A stretch of DNA of 64,000 nucleotides from Syntrophobotulus glycolicus DSM 8271 (GCF_000190635.1 NC_015172.1:1178001-1242000), one strand, 5' to 3'; positions 16,547-25,688 are shown, numbered from the stretch's first letter. Notes: generated by a model not told the origin, from the sequence alone. Numbers and translations are program-made.

Positions 16547-17789
16547 CGTGTTTCCAGAGCTCAATTCCATGTATAAGGTCATGCCCGGTGGGCTTCTGAT
16601 AAAGGCGCAGGTCGAACAGCGGCGCGACAGACAGAATGTGGTCGAAAATATCCGCCTGGATGGATTCGTACGTATTCCAATCCGTCGTACTGGTAAACGC
16701 ATAGATTTCCACAGGCAGTCCTGATTCGCAGGGCGCCAGCTGCCGGACAAGGATGGTCATCCCCTGATGAATCTGCGGGTGATGCTTCAGATAAGCCCTC
16801 AAATACGCGCGGAAGGTTCCGACATTGGTCAGCCGCCTGCCATTGACCAGACTGGAAAGATTGATGCGGTTATGTTCATTATAGGCGCGAATTTCCGCGG
16901 TTTTTTCGTGCAGGTAGCGGTGGATGTACTGAATCTTTCTATACTGGTCCAGCATTTCCTTCGTGCAAAAGCGTATACTGGTCGTGTCGATCAGAAAAGA
17001 ACGCTTGATCCTTCTTCCCCCGGCTTCCGTCATGCTGCGCCAGTTCTTGAACGATTCCGAAATCATGGAGTAGGTCGGAATGGTCGTCACGGTTTTGTCC
17101 CAGTTTTCTACCTTCACCGTGTATAGAGTGATTTCCTTGACTTCACCGTCCGCGTTGTGGGCCGGCATTTCGATCCAGTCGCCGATGCGAAGCATCTTGT
17201 TTTCCGTAAGCTGGATGCTTGCCACAAAGCCGAGGATCGTGTTTTGGAACACGAGCAGAAGCACGGCGCTGGCCGCGCCCACTCCGCCCAGAAGCAGGGC
17301 GGGAGAGCGATTCAGAATCACGCCGACCATCACGATGATCCCGAGGACATAAACCGCGATTTTAATGACCTGCAGAAAGCCTTTGATCGGTCTGGTTCTG
17401 GATGCTTCCGTCTTTCTGTAGAGGGTATCCGCCACACCAAGACATTTGTCCGCTGTTCGCAGGATGCCGAAGATAATCATGCAGACAGCCAGCCGCGCCA
17501 GCCAATTCTGGCCGTCTTTCAGCAGGGGAGACAGCAGATAAATGATGAGGGCAGGAACAAAAATCAGCAGCTGGTCGAATACCCGGTGCTCCTGAAAGAC
17601 GTCGTCCAGCCGGGTGCTGCTTCGGGAAATAATGTTGAAGATGAGCTTCAGAAAGACACCTTTGAATAGGCGGTAAGCAGCGCCGCTCAACAGGGCGATC
17701 ACCAGGACGCATACCGCTGTGGCGAGATAATCGGATGCGGTTTGGCTCAGCCCGGTGTTATCCATCAGGCGGTATACCCAATCACTCAT
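16533..17789 (-). CDS. MscS-family mechanosensitive channel (YbdG-like)
   Basis: 418-residue membrane protein. Five hydrophobic segments in the first ~200 residues, the last being the glycine/alanine-rich pore helix (LLLGGVGAASAVLLLVFQNTILGF), then the MscS beta domain (IGDWIEMPAHNADGEVKEITLYTVKVENWD..TTIPTYSMI) and a long alpha/beta tail. The length and tail resemble E. coli YbdG (MscM) more than MscS. Opens under membrane tension to release solutes on hypo-osmotic shock. Start ATG at 17789 with GGGAGG 7 nt upstream; it overlaps the stop of the mannitol-synthesis fusion gene by 8 bp, so the two are one operon. Confidence 0.92.
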   Translation of the reverse strand: MSDWVYRLMDNTGLSQTASDYLATAVCVLVIALLSGAAYRLFKGVFLKLIFNIISRSSTRLDDVFQEHRVFDQLLIFVPALIIYLLSPLLKDGQNWLARLAVCMIIFGILRTADKCLGVADTLYRKTEASRTRPIKGFLQVIKIAVYVLGIIVMVGVILNRSPALLLGGVGAASAVLLLVFQNTILGFVASIQLTENKMLRIGDWIEMPAHNADGEVKEITLYTVKVENWDKTVTTIPTYSMISESFKNWRSMTEAGGRRIKRSFLIDTTSIRFCTKEMLDQYRKIQYIHRYLHEKTAEIRAYNEHNRINLSSLVNGRRLTNVGTFRAYLRAYLKHHPQIHQGMTILVRQLAPCESGLPVEIYAFTSTTDWNTYESIQADIFDHILSVAPLFDLRLYQKPTGHDLIHGIELWKHEKNS

Positions 17790-19980
17790 GCGGATACCTC
17801 CCCGCTGTCTGATGATCCAAAGACTCCCGCAAGGCGTCAAACCGGCTTTGGACGCGCATGATCAGGCCGTGGTCCGCCTCCCGGTCCAGACCTTTGTAGA
17901 GGCCCCTGTGATAATCCCCTGAGTAAGAGAGCACATCGGCTACCGAATGATGAGCGGCATACAGGGATTTGACCTTTTTCGCCTCGGCGTCAACCGGCTT
18001 TTCCGCGAGTACACAGTTCAGAATGGCGCAGGCGGCGCCGAATTCAAGCCCGTCCGTTGTGATCCCGTAGGACTGCGACAGGCGAATAGTGCCGATAATC
18101 CGTTCTTCCCGCTGCAGCTTTCGCAGAACGTCCCGGCCAACGCGTGAGCATCTATCTTTGAAGGATTTCCGGCATCGCTTGATAAAACTGCCGATAAAAT
18201 CCTGAATATACCGGTCGAATTGTGGGGCTTCTTTTAGTAAGGCCGGCATGATTTCTTGTTTCATCATGCGCCGCGCCAGCGACTCCACGCGCGGATCACC
18301 CATTCCTTGACCGATTGTCTGATAGCCGAGCAGCATAGAGTACCAGGCGATGACCGCGTGCGTACCGTTGGAGAGCTTGTTTTTGATTTCCTGCAGGCTC
18401 CGGATATCCTCGACCACGATCACTTGCCGCAGAGAATCCACGACCGGGCTGCCGGAAGCCGCATATAGAGGCATATCCGGCTCGGCGATAAACATTGTAT
18501 TGGTCACCTCGTTCACTGCGTCAGACAAATGACGGAGTACGGAGAGGCTCTTGGACACGTTGACCGGCTCCGTTTCCGTCCAAGCCGGTGTTTGGAGCTT
18601 TTTTCTCTTGTGTTCGGAGCTCTTGGCCATCTGCAGGAAAAACCGGGTGATCTCATTCATGTGATCAAAAATATCCTGCATGTTATGGTGCAGGAGATAC
18701 AAGTCGTTTTGAAATTTGGACAGCAGGAAATCTTCCGAAACCGGCATCACCATACGGTTGACCACCGTTTCGACAAAACGGGTTCGGGCTAATATCTGTT
18801 CCGTTTCTGCCGTGTCCGTGATGGAGGTTAGGGCGCTTTTCACATGCTGCCGAACAAACCTTGCCGCCCCCGTCTTATTCATGGCGATCAGGATTGTCAG
18901 ATCCTTTCCGAGGCTTGCATAACGGGCCCGCAGCCCGGAGGCTATGGTTCCGGCCTGCTGTCGGATCGCGTTTTCAGGGAGGGCCAGGCCGATGATGTCC
19001 GATTGCGTGTACATTGAACACATAGCCGCTTCATCGTCCATGTGGATCAGGCACACCGGGGATATCGTCTGAAAATAGGCCTGACTCTCATAGCGAATCC
19101 GATATTTTCCCAACGCGTTGACCAAATGGATCATCAGCTGGTTGCGTGTCGCGCCAATGATGCGGCGGGGCCTGGTATATCCGTCCCAGTGTGAGAAAAT
19201 CGGCGCCAAATACCCGCCGCCGATAGCGCCGAAGCCATGGATGCCGGCCGTGATGTTCTCGTCATTGAGCGGAAATTGTTCATTCAGCTTCGGCATGGGA
19301 AGCTTTGGGGTGAATGGCGCGAAATCGTCCAGAAACTCGGTCATCGCGTCATACGCCCGAAAGGCCAGGGCCTTGACGCCGGGCTCGGGCTCCTTTATGT
19401 CCTGAATAAAAATAGGAATACCGCCCGCCGCGGCGGCAGCTGCCAGACCGTTTGGTGAATCCTCGAAAATCAGGCATTCCGACGGCGGACACATCAGCTC
19501 GGACGCCGCTTTCAGGAAGATTTCCGGATCAGGCTTGCCCTTTGCCACATCATCCCCGCAGACGAGGATATTGAAATAGCGGTAGACCTTGGCCTGAATC
19601 AAATAGTCTTCGGCAACGGCGCGCCGGCTGGAGGTGGCCAGTGCGAGGAAAACATCATTTTTTTTCAGCCGCTCCAGCAAATTGTACAGCCCGTCCTTGA
19701 CCGGTACACCCTGCCTGTGGATGTATTCCCGCTCCATTTCATCCGCACGGGCGCGTATTTCCCGGTAAGGGTAGTTCTGCCCGTAACGCTCCCGCGCCAT
19801 TTGCTCCGCCGTGATGGCGCTCACACCCAGACAATCGATCAGCAGTCCGTCGTCCATCTCCTCGCCGTATAGTTCCCGCGCCGCCTTTTTCAGCATGTCC
19901 ATGCGCAAACGCTCCGTATCGAACATCGTTCCATCCATATCAAAAATCGCCGCGGTAAATGGCTTGTCAAAAAAACGCAT
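17782..19980 (-). CDS. mtlD: HAD phosphatase / mannitol-1-phosphate 5-dehydrogenase fusion
   Basis: 732 residues. Residues 1-215 are a HAD phosphatase of the beta-phosphoglucomutase type (FDMDGTMFDTE, LATSSRR, KGKPDPEIF, FEDSPNG). Residues ~235-730 resemble mannitol dehydrogenases: nucleotide-binding GFGAIGGGYL, then NKLSNGTHAVIAWYSMLLGYQ, where N and H of the catalytic region are visible. In Acinetobacter baumannii a protein of this layout reduces fructose-6-phosphate to mannitol-1-phosphate and dephosphorylates it, giving mannitol as a compatible solute under salt stress. Translationally coupled to the mechanosensitive channel and facing nhaA, which supports an osmotic role here. The leader contains a terminator-like hairpin. 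Confidence 0.9.
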   Translation of the reverse strand: MRFFDKPFTAAIFDMDGTMFDTERLRMDMLKKAARELYGEEMDDGLLIDCLGVSAITAEQMARERYGQNYPYREIRARADEMEREYIHRQGVPVKDGLYNLLERLKKNDVFLALATSSRRAVAEDYLIQAKVYRYFNILVCGDDVAKGKPDPEIFLKAASELMCPPSECLIFEDSPNGLAAAAAAGGIPIFIQDIKEPEPGVKALAFRAYDAMTEFLDDFAPFTPKLPMPKLNEQFPLNDENITAGIHGFGAIGGGYLAPIFSHWDGYTRPRRIIGATRNQLMIHLVNALGKYRIRYESQAYFQTISPVCLIHMDDEAAMCSMYTQSDIIGLALPENAIRQQAGTIASGLRARYASLGKDLTILIAMNKTGAARFVRQHVKSALTSITDTAETEQILARTRFVETVVNRMVMPVSEDFLLSKFQNDLYLLHHNMQDIFDHMNEITRFFLQMAKSSEHKRKKLQTPAWTETEPVNVSKSLSVLRHLSDAVNEVTNTMFIAEPDMPLYAASGSPVVDSLRQVIVVEDIRSLQEIKNKLSNGTHAVIAWYSMLLGYQTIGQGMGDPRVESLARRMMKQEIMPALLKEAPQFDRYIQDFIGSFIKRCRKSFKDRCSRVGRDVLRKLQREERIIGTIRLSQSYGITTDGLEFGAACAILNCVLAEKPVDAEAKKVKSLYAAHHSVADVLSYSGDYHRGLYKGLDREADHGLIMRVQSRFDALRESLDHQTAGRYPHE

Positions 19981-20028
19981 CTCTCTCTCCTCTCACCTTG
20001 GATAAGGTTACTTATGATCTTATGATAT

Positions 20029-20062
20029 AAAAAAAGAAGCCCTTTGATGACCATGGGGCTTC
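20029..20062 (-). terminator. Terminator-like hairpin in the mtlD leader
   Basis: On the - strand GAAGCCC / GGGCTTC (7 bp, 13-nt loop) is followed by TTTTTTT, 49 bp before the mtlD start. No - strand gene lies upstream, so this is either an attenuator in the mtlD leader or protection against antisense transcription. Confidence 0.6.
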
Positions 20063-20252
20063 CTTGCCACTGAACAGAAAAGAAAAGCGTCATGAATTTT
20101 CGCGCTATTGGATAACCAAACGTAAAAAGAGTGGAATTCAGTCTGACTTAAGGTGTGTAAGCAATCCGATTTTTGGCCCCTATGGGATCAGCAGGTCAAA
20201 CAGGATTCCCAAACTTAAAACACAGTGATCAAATAGCAGTTGCCCCAGATAA

Positions 20253-20285
20253 CTAACAACTTTATTGTAATTAAAAAGTTGTTAG
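20253..20285. promoter_or_regulatory. Perfect 11 bp inverted repeat, operator candidate
   Basis: CTAACAACTTT and AAAGTTGTTAG around ATTGTAATTAA, between the divergent mtlD and unknown genes. No T tract on either side, so an operator is more likely than a terminator. Confidence 0.5.
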
Positions 20286-20482
20286 ATGTCAACGACAAAG
20301 TATAAAGGGAAGAAGATTCGCGGAAAAGCGGAAACTAAACATAACGGATGAGCGTCAACAGACAGCGATACATCTAATGATTTCAGCAATTTTTTCGATA
20401 TATATCATAAATGAAAGTTTTGAAAAAACATTGTTTTCTTTTCGAATCTGTTCAGTCGTTCAATGCGGATAAATTTCTCGGT

Positions 20483-20512
20483 CAAGACAGATTGATTTCT
20501 AATCTGTGCTTG
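20483..20512 (+). other. Hairpin in the leader of the 342-residue gene
   Basis: CAAGACAGATT pairs with AATCTGTgCTTG (11 bp, one bulged G, 7-nt loop), ending 23 nt before the AAGGAGG ribosome binding site. Confidence 0.45.
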
Positions 20513-20554
20513 CCGTGATGGACTGCTGCAAGCTTGGTTAAGGAGGCTAATCAC

Positions 20555-21583
20555 ATGAACATCAACACGGATACCTACTTCATGGGGGCATATAATCAGC
20601 GGATGGCAAAGCAAAACAGCATGCGGTCTGCCCCCATGACGAAGATGCAGGAAGTTACGGCAGAACTGGAGAAAATCGGTTTTCAGGAAATACCTGCAGT
20701 GGTATCTTTGTCTGATAAAGCCAAGATGTTATTTGCTGATTCAGCGGTGGACAAGTTGCAAAATGATCGGGAAGAATTATATCAGAAGGCCATGGCAACC
20801 CGTTTGAAGAATGAAGGTACTGATGAATTTGCTGTAAACGGCAATGACCAATGGCTCGTGTTCAGTAATTTTTTGCACAATGTTGGATTTTATGACGAGA
20901 TGTCAAATGAACACCTGAAAAAAACAGAACAAATATTAATGAAAATTACTGACGGAATGGATGATGTATTTAGCTGGGAGCATCACGTCGGATTTGATTT
21001 ATCTGACCAATTTCATGGGGAACAACTCGATTCTCATGAAGCTCGGGTAGAATTGGAAAGTTCTACGGCGGCACTTCGATACTTTTCTGAAAATTTATTG
21101 GATGGAGAGATCAAAACAGGTTTCGATGAATTGATAAAAAAATGTGATATCCATAACTCTGCGATACTAAATGATGGATATTCCTCAATCGAGGAGAAGT
21201 TCCGTTCAGGGCGCAGTCAATTGTCCGCCGATACCAAGGGAAAATTAGAAGCAGAAAGACTCCGGCAGCCAGAAAGCCTTAGGAGTGAACAGGCTGCCAA
21301 GGATTTAGAAATAGGAGATATTCTTGGTTCTATGACCTCTATTACCGAGGAAATCAATGCGTATACGGCTGAAATAGCCGACTTGTTTTCAAGCTTAAAT
21401 CAGGAGAATCAAGTTGACATTTTTAATCAAGTGAAAAAAAGATTTTTCGCATTTGTGATAAAAGATAGCGATAATGAAGCGCTCAAGGAATTTGTGATGA
21501 GACATTCTGATCATGTATTTAATAATATAAACAATTATTGGAGTGATCTTATGAAAAGAGTTGAGGAAGAAAAACAAAACTGA
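20555..21583 (+). CDS. Unknown helical protein, 342 residues
   Basis: Not recognised. The ATG at 20555 has AAGGAGG 8 nt upstream. The sequence is soluble and mostly alpha-helical, with no signal peptide, no membrane segment and no cysteine-rich motif. It opens MNINTDTYFMGAYNQRM, then a helical region rich in E, K and Q; residues ~85-160 have several aromatic and acidic positions (NDQWLVFSNFLHNVGFYDEM, DVFSWEHHVGFDL); the C-terminal third looks like a coiled coil (SITEEINAYTAEIADLFSSL). The DNA is more AT-rich than its neighbours, which may indicate recent transfer. It stands alone with a long structured leader. Confidence 0.8.
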   Translation: MNINTDTYFMGAYNQRMAKQNSMRSAPMTKMQEVTAELEKIGFQEIPAVVSLSDKAKMLFADSAVDKLQNDREELYQKAMATRLKNEGTDEFAVNGNDQWLVFSNFLHNVGFYDEMSNEHLKKTEQILMKITDGMDDVFSWEHHVGFDLSDQFHGEQLDSHEARVELESSTAALRYFSENLLDGEIKTGFDELIKKCDIHNSAILNDGYSSIEEKFRSGRSQLSADTKGKLEAERLRQPESLRSEQAAKDLEIGDILGSMTSITEEINAYTAEIADLFSSLNQENQVDIFNQVKKRFFAFVIKDSDNEALKEFVMRHSDHVFNNINNYWSDLMKRVEEEKQN

Positions 21584-21671
21584 ACCGTTGCCGGCGATAA
21601 GCCGGTAGAGTGTCACATGGCCCGAAGGGCTTCTTCGAGAAAAGCATCCTGCGGGCAGAAGAGGCCAGAGG

Positions 21672-21739
21672 GCCCGCCTTGCCGCTGGAACCGCAAGGAA
21701 GAAGAACAGGAGGGAAGAGGAACAGGGCGGGAAGGCTGA
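21672..21739 (+). repeat. Dispersed repeat, copy 2
   Basis: Copy of the sequence ending nhaA (16465-16512), here intergenic, with a 17 bp insertion AGGGAAGAGGAACAGGG-like before GGAAGGCTGA. An open frame runs from 21603 through this copy (..PALPLEPQGRRT..) but lacks a start with a ribosome binding site. Confidence 0.55.
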
Positions 21740-21794
21740 GGCCGGAAAAATAAGCACCATCAGCGCTGCCCGTCCGGGATCGATGCTTCACCCC

Positions 21795-24700
21795 TCAGAC
21801 CGCGGAATCCTCTTTGACGGTTAAGCCTTGCTTCTTTTTGGGGAACAGTCTTGCTGCGGCGTCCGGCAGGGCCAGCACCGCCGGCAGGAAGACAGGCAGC
21901 AGGATGAAGCAAAGCACGATTAAGCCGGCAATGACCGCTGCCGCCAGTTGCACTAAAAGAGTTAAGCCGGAGGGCAGAAGGGTGGCGAAGGTGCCGCCCA
22001 GGATGAGGGCTGCCGATGTCACTACTCCGCCTGTATGTCTGGAGGCCAGAACAATCGCTTCCTTGGCCGACAGTTGGGGGTATTCCTTAAAGCGCATCAT
22101 CAGGAAGATGCTGTAATCGACCCCCAGGGCTACGATCACAATAAAGGAGAAGAAGGGAACATAGGAAGAGATGCCCTCCAGGCCCAGCAAATTGAGGAAA
22201 ATATAGTTTTGGGCAAACATAGCCGCATAGTAGGCCCCCAGCAGGGAGGCCGTGATGAAAACAGACGGCCACAAGGATCTGATCACCAGAAGCAGCACCA
22301 GGAATACCCCTGTCAGCACGATTACGATCATCCTGTTTAAGTCCCGATTCAGAACATCGTTCATATCGGCAGTCATAGCGCTCGGGCCCGCCACGCCGAA
22401 TTGGGCGCCGGCAAGGACTGTGCCGTCAAGTCCGCTCGTCAGGGTCTCGTTGATCTGCCGGACCGTATCTAAGGCCTGCTCGGAGTAGGGATCAGCATCC
22501 AGCACAATGATCATTTTGGTCATGGTCCGGTCGGCGGACAGGAACATTTCCAGGGATTGCTGAAAGCCTTCGTCAGTCAGGGCTTCTGCGGGCAGATGGA
22601 AGGTTTGGCTGGTATTCAGCTGGGAGAGAAAGCCGTTTGTCAGGCCCAGACCGGCGGAAAGTTGTTCCAGGCCGCTGTTGACAGACTTTAAGCGGGTACC
22701 GAAGGAGCTGAACCCGTCAAGTCCGGCCGCAAGCTGCTGCTGTCCTGATTCCAGTTGGCTGAGCCCGGCGGTGACACTGTCCATATTCTCAGCGATTGTG
22801 CCGAGGCCTGAGGCTGCTGTATCCAGGGCGCTTTGCAGCTCTTGCAGCCCGGAAGAGATTTGCTCCAAACCGCTTCTCATTGCCGCCAGGCTTTGATTGG
22901 CGGCGGCAAAGCCGGAAGAGAGGGCGGCATAGTTTTCATTCAGGGCTTCGATTCCCTGGGGGGTGATTCCGCTTAAGGATTGGGTTAAGCTGTCCACGCT
23001 CTGCTGTAATTGCAGGTAATTGGGATCGCTCTGGGCCCCGGCGTAGCTGCCGCCGAGGGCTGTGATGACTGCCTGCAGCTGGGTCAGGGCGCTTTTGGCC
23101 CCGAGCAGGGCCTGGGCCGCCTGTTGGTATGAGGCGCCCATCTGGGCATAACCGGCCTGGATGGTTTCATAATTGGCGGCCAAAGCGGCCACCCCTCCGC
23201 TCATCGCGGCCAGATTGGTTTCCAGGACCGCCATCCCGTTGCTGAGGGTCGGGGAATCAGGCGAGCCGCCGGCAAGCCCGGCCTGAACCTGCTTCAGGCC
23301 ATCGGTCAGAGCTGTCATGCCATCTTGCAGCCGGACTGTGCCGTCCGCGATCTGGCCGGCCTGGGAAAAATCAGCGGAACCCAGCTTGTCCTGAGCCAGC
23401 TTCAGTCCGTCCGCGATTTGCTCCGTACCGTCCTGCGTCCGGCTCAGGCCGCTGTTGACAGAGCCGACTTGGCTGCCGATATAAAAATCGGGAATTGGGC
23501 TTCCTTGAGGCTGGGTGACGGAGGAGACCTGATCGACCCCCTCGATTTGCTTGAGTCTTTCGGTCAGGGTGTCGATAACGGCAAGGGCCTCATTCTGATC
23601 AAGGGCCGCATGATTGTCGATAATAACACTGACCGGCATAGCCCGGCCCCGCCCGAAATGGTCGGCCACGATGGCGAAGCCTTTGGTCGAGGGATAGGCA
23701 GGACCAAGCTCGGCAATATTGTCAAAATTGAGTTTTTGTTCGTGAAAATAGACGGTTGGCGCAACCAGCAAAGCGATAAGTAAAACAGCAATCACCGGCC
23801 GCCTGGTTGAAGCGGAGGAGATTTTACCCCACAGGGTGCTTTCCCGGTGGCCGCCTGTTTTTTGGGAAGGCCAGAAGAGCCTATGACCCAGGACCTTCAT
23901 GGACAAGGGAGTCAGGGTCATGATTTCCAGCAAAAGAACGGCGACGCCGATCACGACCACAATGCCGGATTGATAAATGGGGGATTCGGAAAAAATGAGA
24001 CTGCAAAAGGCGATAAAGACGGTGAGGATACTGTAGGCGATGGTTTTGCCTGCGGATTTGTAGGTATTGAGGATGGCCTCATCAGTCGGACAGCCATGAG
24101 CCAGTTCTTCCCGGAAACGGTTGAAGAGCAGGATATTGTAGTCCGTCCCGATCCCGAAAAGGATCAGGACCAGGAGAACCTGGGTGAGGCTGGTGACCGG
24201 AAAACCGGTGTTGGCAATCAACTGGGCGGCAATCCCCATCGAGCACAGATAGGAAAAGGCCACAGCCGCCAGGGAGACCAGGGGTGTCACCACCGATCTG
24301 AACAGGATGATCAGGATGATGAAAATAAAGAGCACGGTCAGGACAGCGCTCTTCTCGACGCCGGCCAACGCCGCCTCAAGATAATCATTTTGGATAAAAT
24401 CCTCCCCGGTCAGATAATGCTCCGCCCGGACATTGCCGAGCTTGCCGGCAATGGCGTTTTCAATATCATCTATTTCTCCCGCTTTCTGGTCAAGCTTGAA
24501 GCTGACCATGACAGTTGTCCCGTCTCCTGAAATCAGGGAGTCCGCAGCCTCAGGCGTACTGAAGGGATCGATGATCTTCGAGATCCCCAGTTCGGAGCCG
24601 CTGTCCCGGATGGCCTGCACTCCGGCCCGGATGCGCTCCATTTCTTCGGCGGAAATGCTGTTTTCGTCATAAAAAACGAGCAGGCTGTCGGTGCCCTGGG

Positions 24701-24878
24701 ACATCTCCATTTTACTGAAGAGGGCCTGGGCGGCCGCTGTGGGACTGTTCGCGCTGAGAGCCTGCTGGCCCTGCTGTCTCAAGATGGCATTGATATCAGG
24801 CTGAAATGCCGTTAGGGCGATGGTGGCCGCCAGCCACAGGGTAAAAATGATCCAGCGCGCTTTGATGATTTTTGTCAT
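21795..24878 (-). CDS. MMPL/RND-family exporter with long coiled-coil domain
   Basis: 1027-residue inner-membrane protein. An N-terminal helix (~8-25) is followed by an external domain, a first MMPL membrane block (~175-345: six segments, with FGIGTDYNILL carrying the proton-relay aspartate), a very large external insert (~370-790) rich in heptad-like repeats (many LxxGLxxLxxGL units) predicted as coiled coil, and a second membrane block (~830-1010, LGVDYSIFLMMRF). This resembles actinobacterial MmpL and Bacillus YdgH/YdfJ, which export lipids or hydrophobic drugs. Divergent from a TetR gene with overlapping promoters, so probably repressed by it and induced by a toxic ligand. Confidence 0.92.
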   Translation of the reverse strand: MTKIIKARWIIFTLWLAATIALTAFQPDINAILRQQGQQALSANSPTAAAQALFSKMEMSQGTDSLLVFYDENSISAEEMERIRAGVQAIRDSGSELGISKIIDPFSTPEAADSLISGDGTTVMVSFKLDQKAGEIDDIENAIAGKLGNVRAEHYLTGEDFIQNDYLEAALAGVEKSAVLTVLFIFIILIILFRSVVTPLVSLAAVAFSYLCSMGIAAQLIANTGFPVTSLTQVLLVLILFGIGTDYNILLFNRFREELAHGCPTDEAILNTYKSAGKTIAYSILTVFIAFCSLIFSESPIYQSGIVVVIGVAVLLLEIMTLTPLSMKVLGHRLFWPSQKTGGHRESTLWGKISSASTRRPVIAVLLIALLVAPTVYFHEQKLNFDNIAELGPAYPSTKGFAIVADHFGRGRAMPVSVIIDNHAALDQNEALAVIDTLTERLKQIEGVDQVSSVTQPQGSPIPDFYIGSQVGSVNSGLSRTQDGTEQIADGLKLAQDKLGSADFSQAGQIADGTVRLQDGMTALTDGLKQVQAGLAGGSPDSPTLSNGMAVLETNLAAMSGGVAALAANYETIQAGYAQMGASYQQAAQALLGAKSALTQLQAVITALGGSYAGAQSDPNYLQLQQSVDSLTQSLSGITPQGIEALNENYAALSSGFAAANQSLAAMRSGLEQISSGLQELQSALDTAASGLGTIAENMDSVTAGLSQLESGQQQLAAGLDGFSSFGTRLKSVNSGLEQLSAGLGLTNGFLSQLNTSQTFHLPAEALTDEGFQQSLEMFLSADRTMTKMIIVLDADPYSEQALDTVRQINETLTSGLDGTVLAGAQFGVAGPSAMTADMNDVLNRDLNRMIVIVLTGVFLVLLLVIRSLWPSVFITASLLGAYYAAMFAQNYIFLNLLGLEGISSYVPFFSFIVIVALGVDYSIFLMMRFKEYPQLSAKEAIVLASRHTGGVVTSAALILGGTFATLLPSGLTLLVQLAAAVIAGLIVLCFILLPVFLPAVLALPDAAARLFPKKKQGLTVKEDSAV

Positions 24879-24920
24879 CCCGATTGCTCCTCTCCTCTAA
24901 GCGTTTGCGATTTTATCATA

Positions 24921-24977
24921 CATAATGTTGAATAACCTTCATTGTTGAATTATAATATTCATAATGTCCAGTTTCAA
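24921..24977. promoter_or_regulatory. Overlapping divergent promoters and operator of MMPL and tetR
   Basis: + strand: TTGAAT (24928-24933), 17 bp, TATAAT (24951-24956) for tetR. - strand: TTGAAA (24977-24972), 17 bp, TATAAT (24954-24949) for the exporter. The two -10 boxes overlap inside TTGAATTATAATATTCA, a near-palindrome with GTTGAAT half-sites, so one bound TetR would close both promoters. Confidence 0.65.
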
Positions 24978-25061
24978 CCGGCAGATTTGTTGAGATTGTG
25001 CATTTTGCTACAGAGTTGGGAGTTTTGTCGGTTATCCTCAAAAATGGAAAAAGGAGCAGTC

Positions 25062-25688
25062 ATGAAAACAGAAAAAACAGACCGCCGGGTTAAATATACG
25101 AGAATGCTGTTGAAAAACAGTCTCATGGAGTTGATGCGGGAGCGGCCGATCTCCAAGATATCGGTCAAGCTGTTGTGCGAAACGGCGGATATTAACCGGA
25201 GCACCTTTTATGCCCATTATACGGACCAGTATGATTTGCTGAAGCAGCTGGAGCAGGAAGTGATTGCCGAAGTGAAAAAGCACATCGCCAAAGACGCCTT
25301 CGCCAAGCCGACGGCGCAGACCATGCAGTTGATGAACCAGATCCTGGACTATATCGCCCAAAATGCCGACTTGTTCAAGATTCTGCTCAGCGAGTACGGT
25401 GATTCTACGTTTCACAAAGAAATCATGCTGCTCGCCCAGCAAAAAATCATCACGGATATTCACAACAATCTCGTCCTTGATTCCAGAACCTCAGAATACC
25501 TGCAGTATTTTGCCGTCACAGGCGCTTTGAGTATTATCCAGAAATGGCTGCAGGACGGGATGAGGGAACCGACCCCAAAAATGTCCGAGCTGATTGCCAG
25601 ACTGCTTTACAAAGGAGTTTTGGATTTTTCGCCTCAGACTGGGGCGGATTCAGGGCAGGATGCCTGTTCTGGCCGGCGGCCGTGCTGA
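25062..25688 (+). CDS. TetR-family repressor (controls the MMPL exporter)
   Basis: 208 residues. The N-terminal HTH reads TRMLLKNSLMELMRERPISKISVKLLCETADINRSTFYAHYTDQYDLLKQL, with the STFYAHY recognition helix of the TetR fold; the remainder is a helical ligand domain (TetR_C of the YcdC/Dha type). ATG at 25062 has AAAGGAG 5 nt upstream. An upstream in-frame extension to 24942 lies in the promoter region and is rejected. Divergent from the exporter; expected to repress both genes from the shared operator until it binds a drug or lipid. The C-terminal tail (SGQDACSGRRPC) is unusual. Confidence 0.9.
   Translation: MKTEKTDRRVKYTRMLLKNSLMELMRERPISKISVKLLCETADINRSTFYAHYTDQYDLLKQLEQEVIAEVKKHIAKDAFAKPTAQTMQLMNQILDYIAQNADLFKILLSEYGDSTFHKEIMLLAQQKIITDIHNNLVLDSRTSEYLQYFAVTGALSIIQKWLQDGMREPTPKMSELIARLLYKGVLDFSPQTGADSGQDACSGRRPC

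Larger units (their letters stand above)
20063..20554. other. Long intergenic region between mtlD and the unknown 342-residue gene
   Basis: No gene. It holds a perfect inverted repeat CTAACAACTTT / AAAGTTGTTAG (20253-20263 and 20275-20285, 11 bp spacer) and an 11 bp stem with one bulge (20483-20512) directly before the ribosome binding site of the next gene. The first suits an operator, the second a leader hairpin. Confidence 0.5.
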
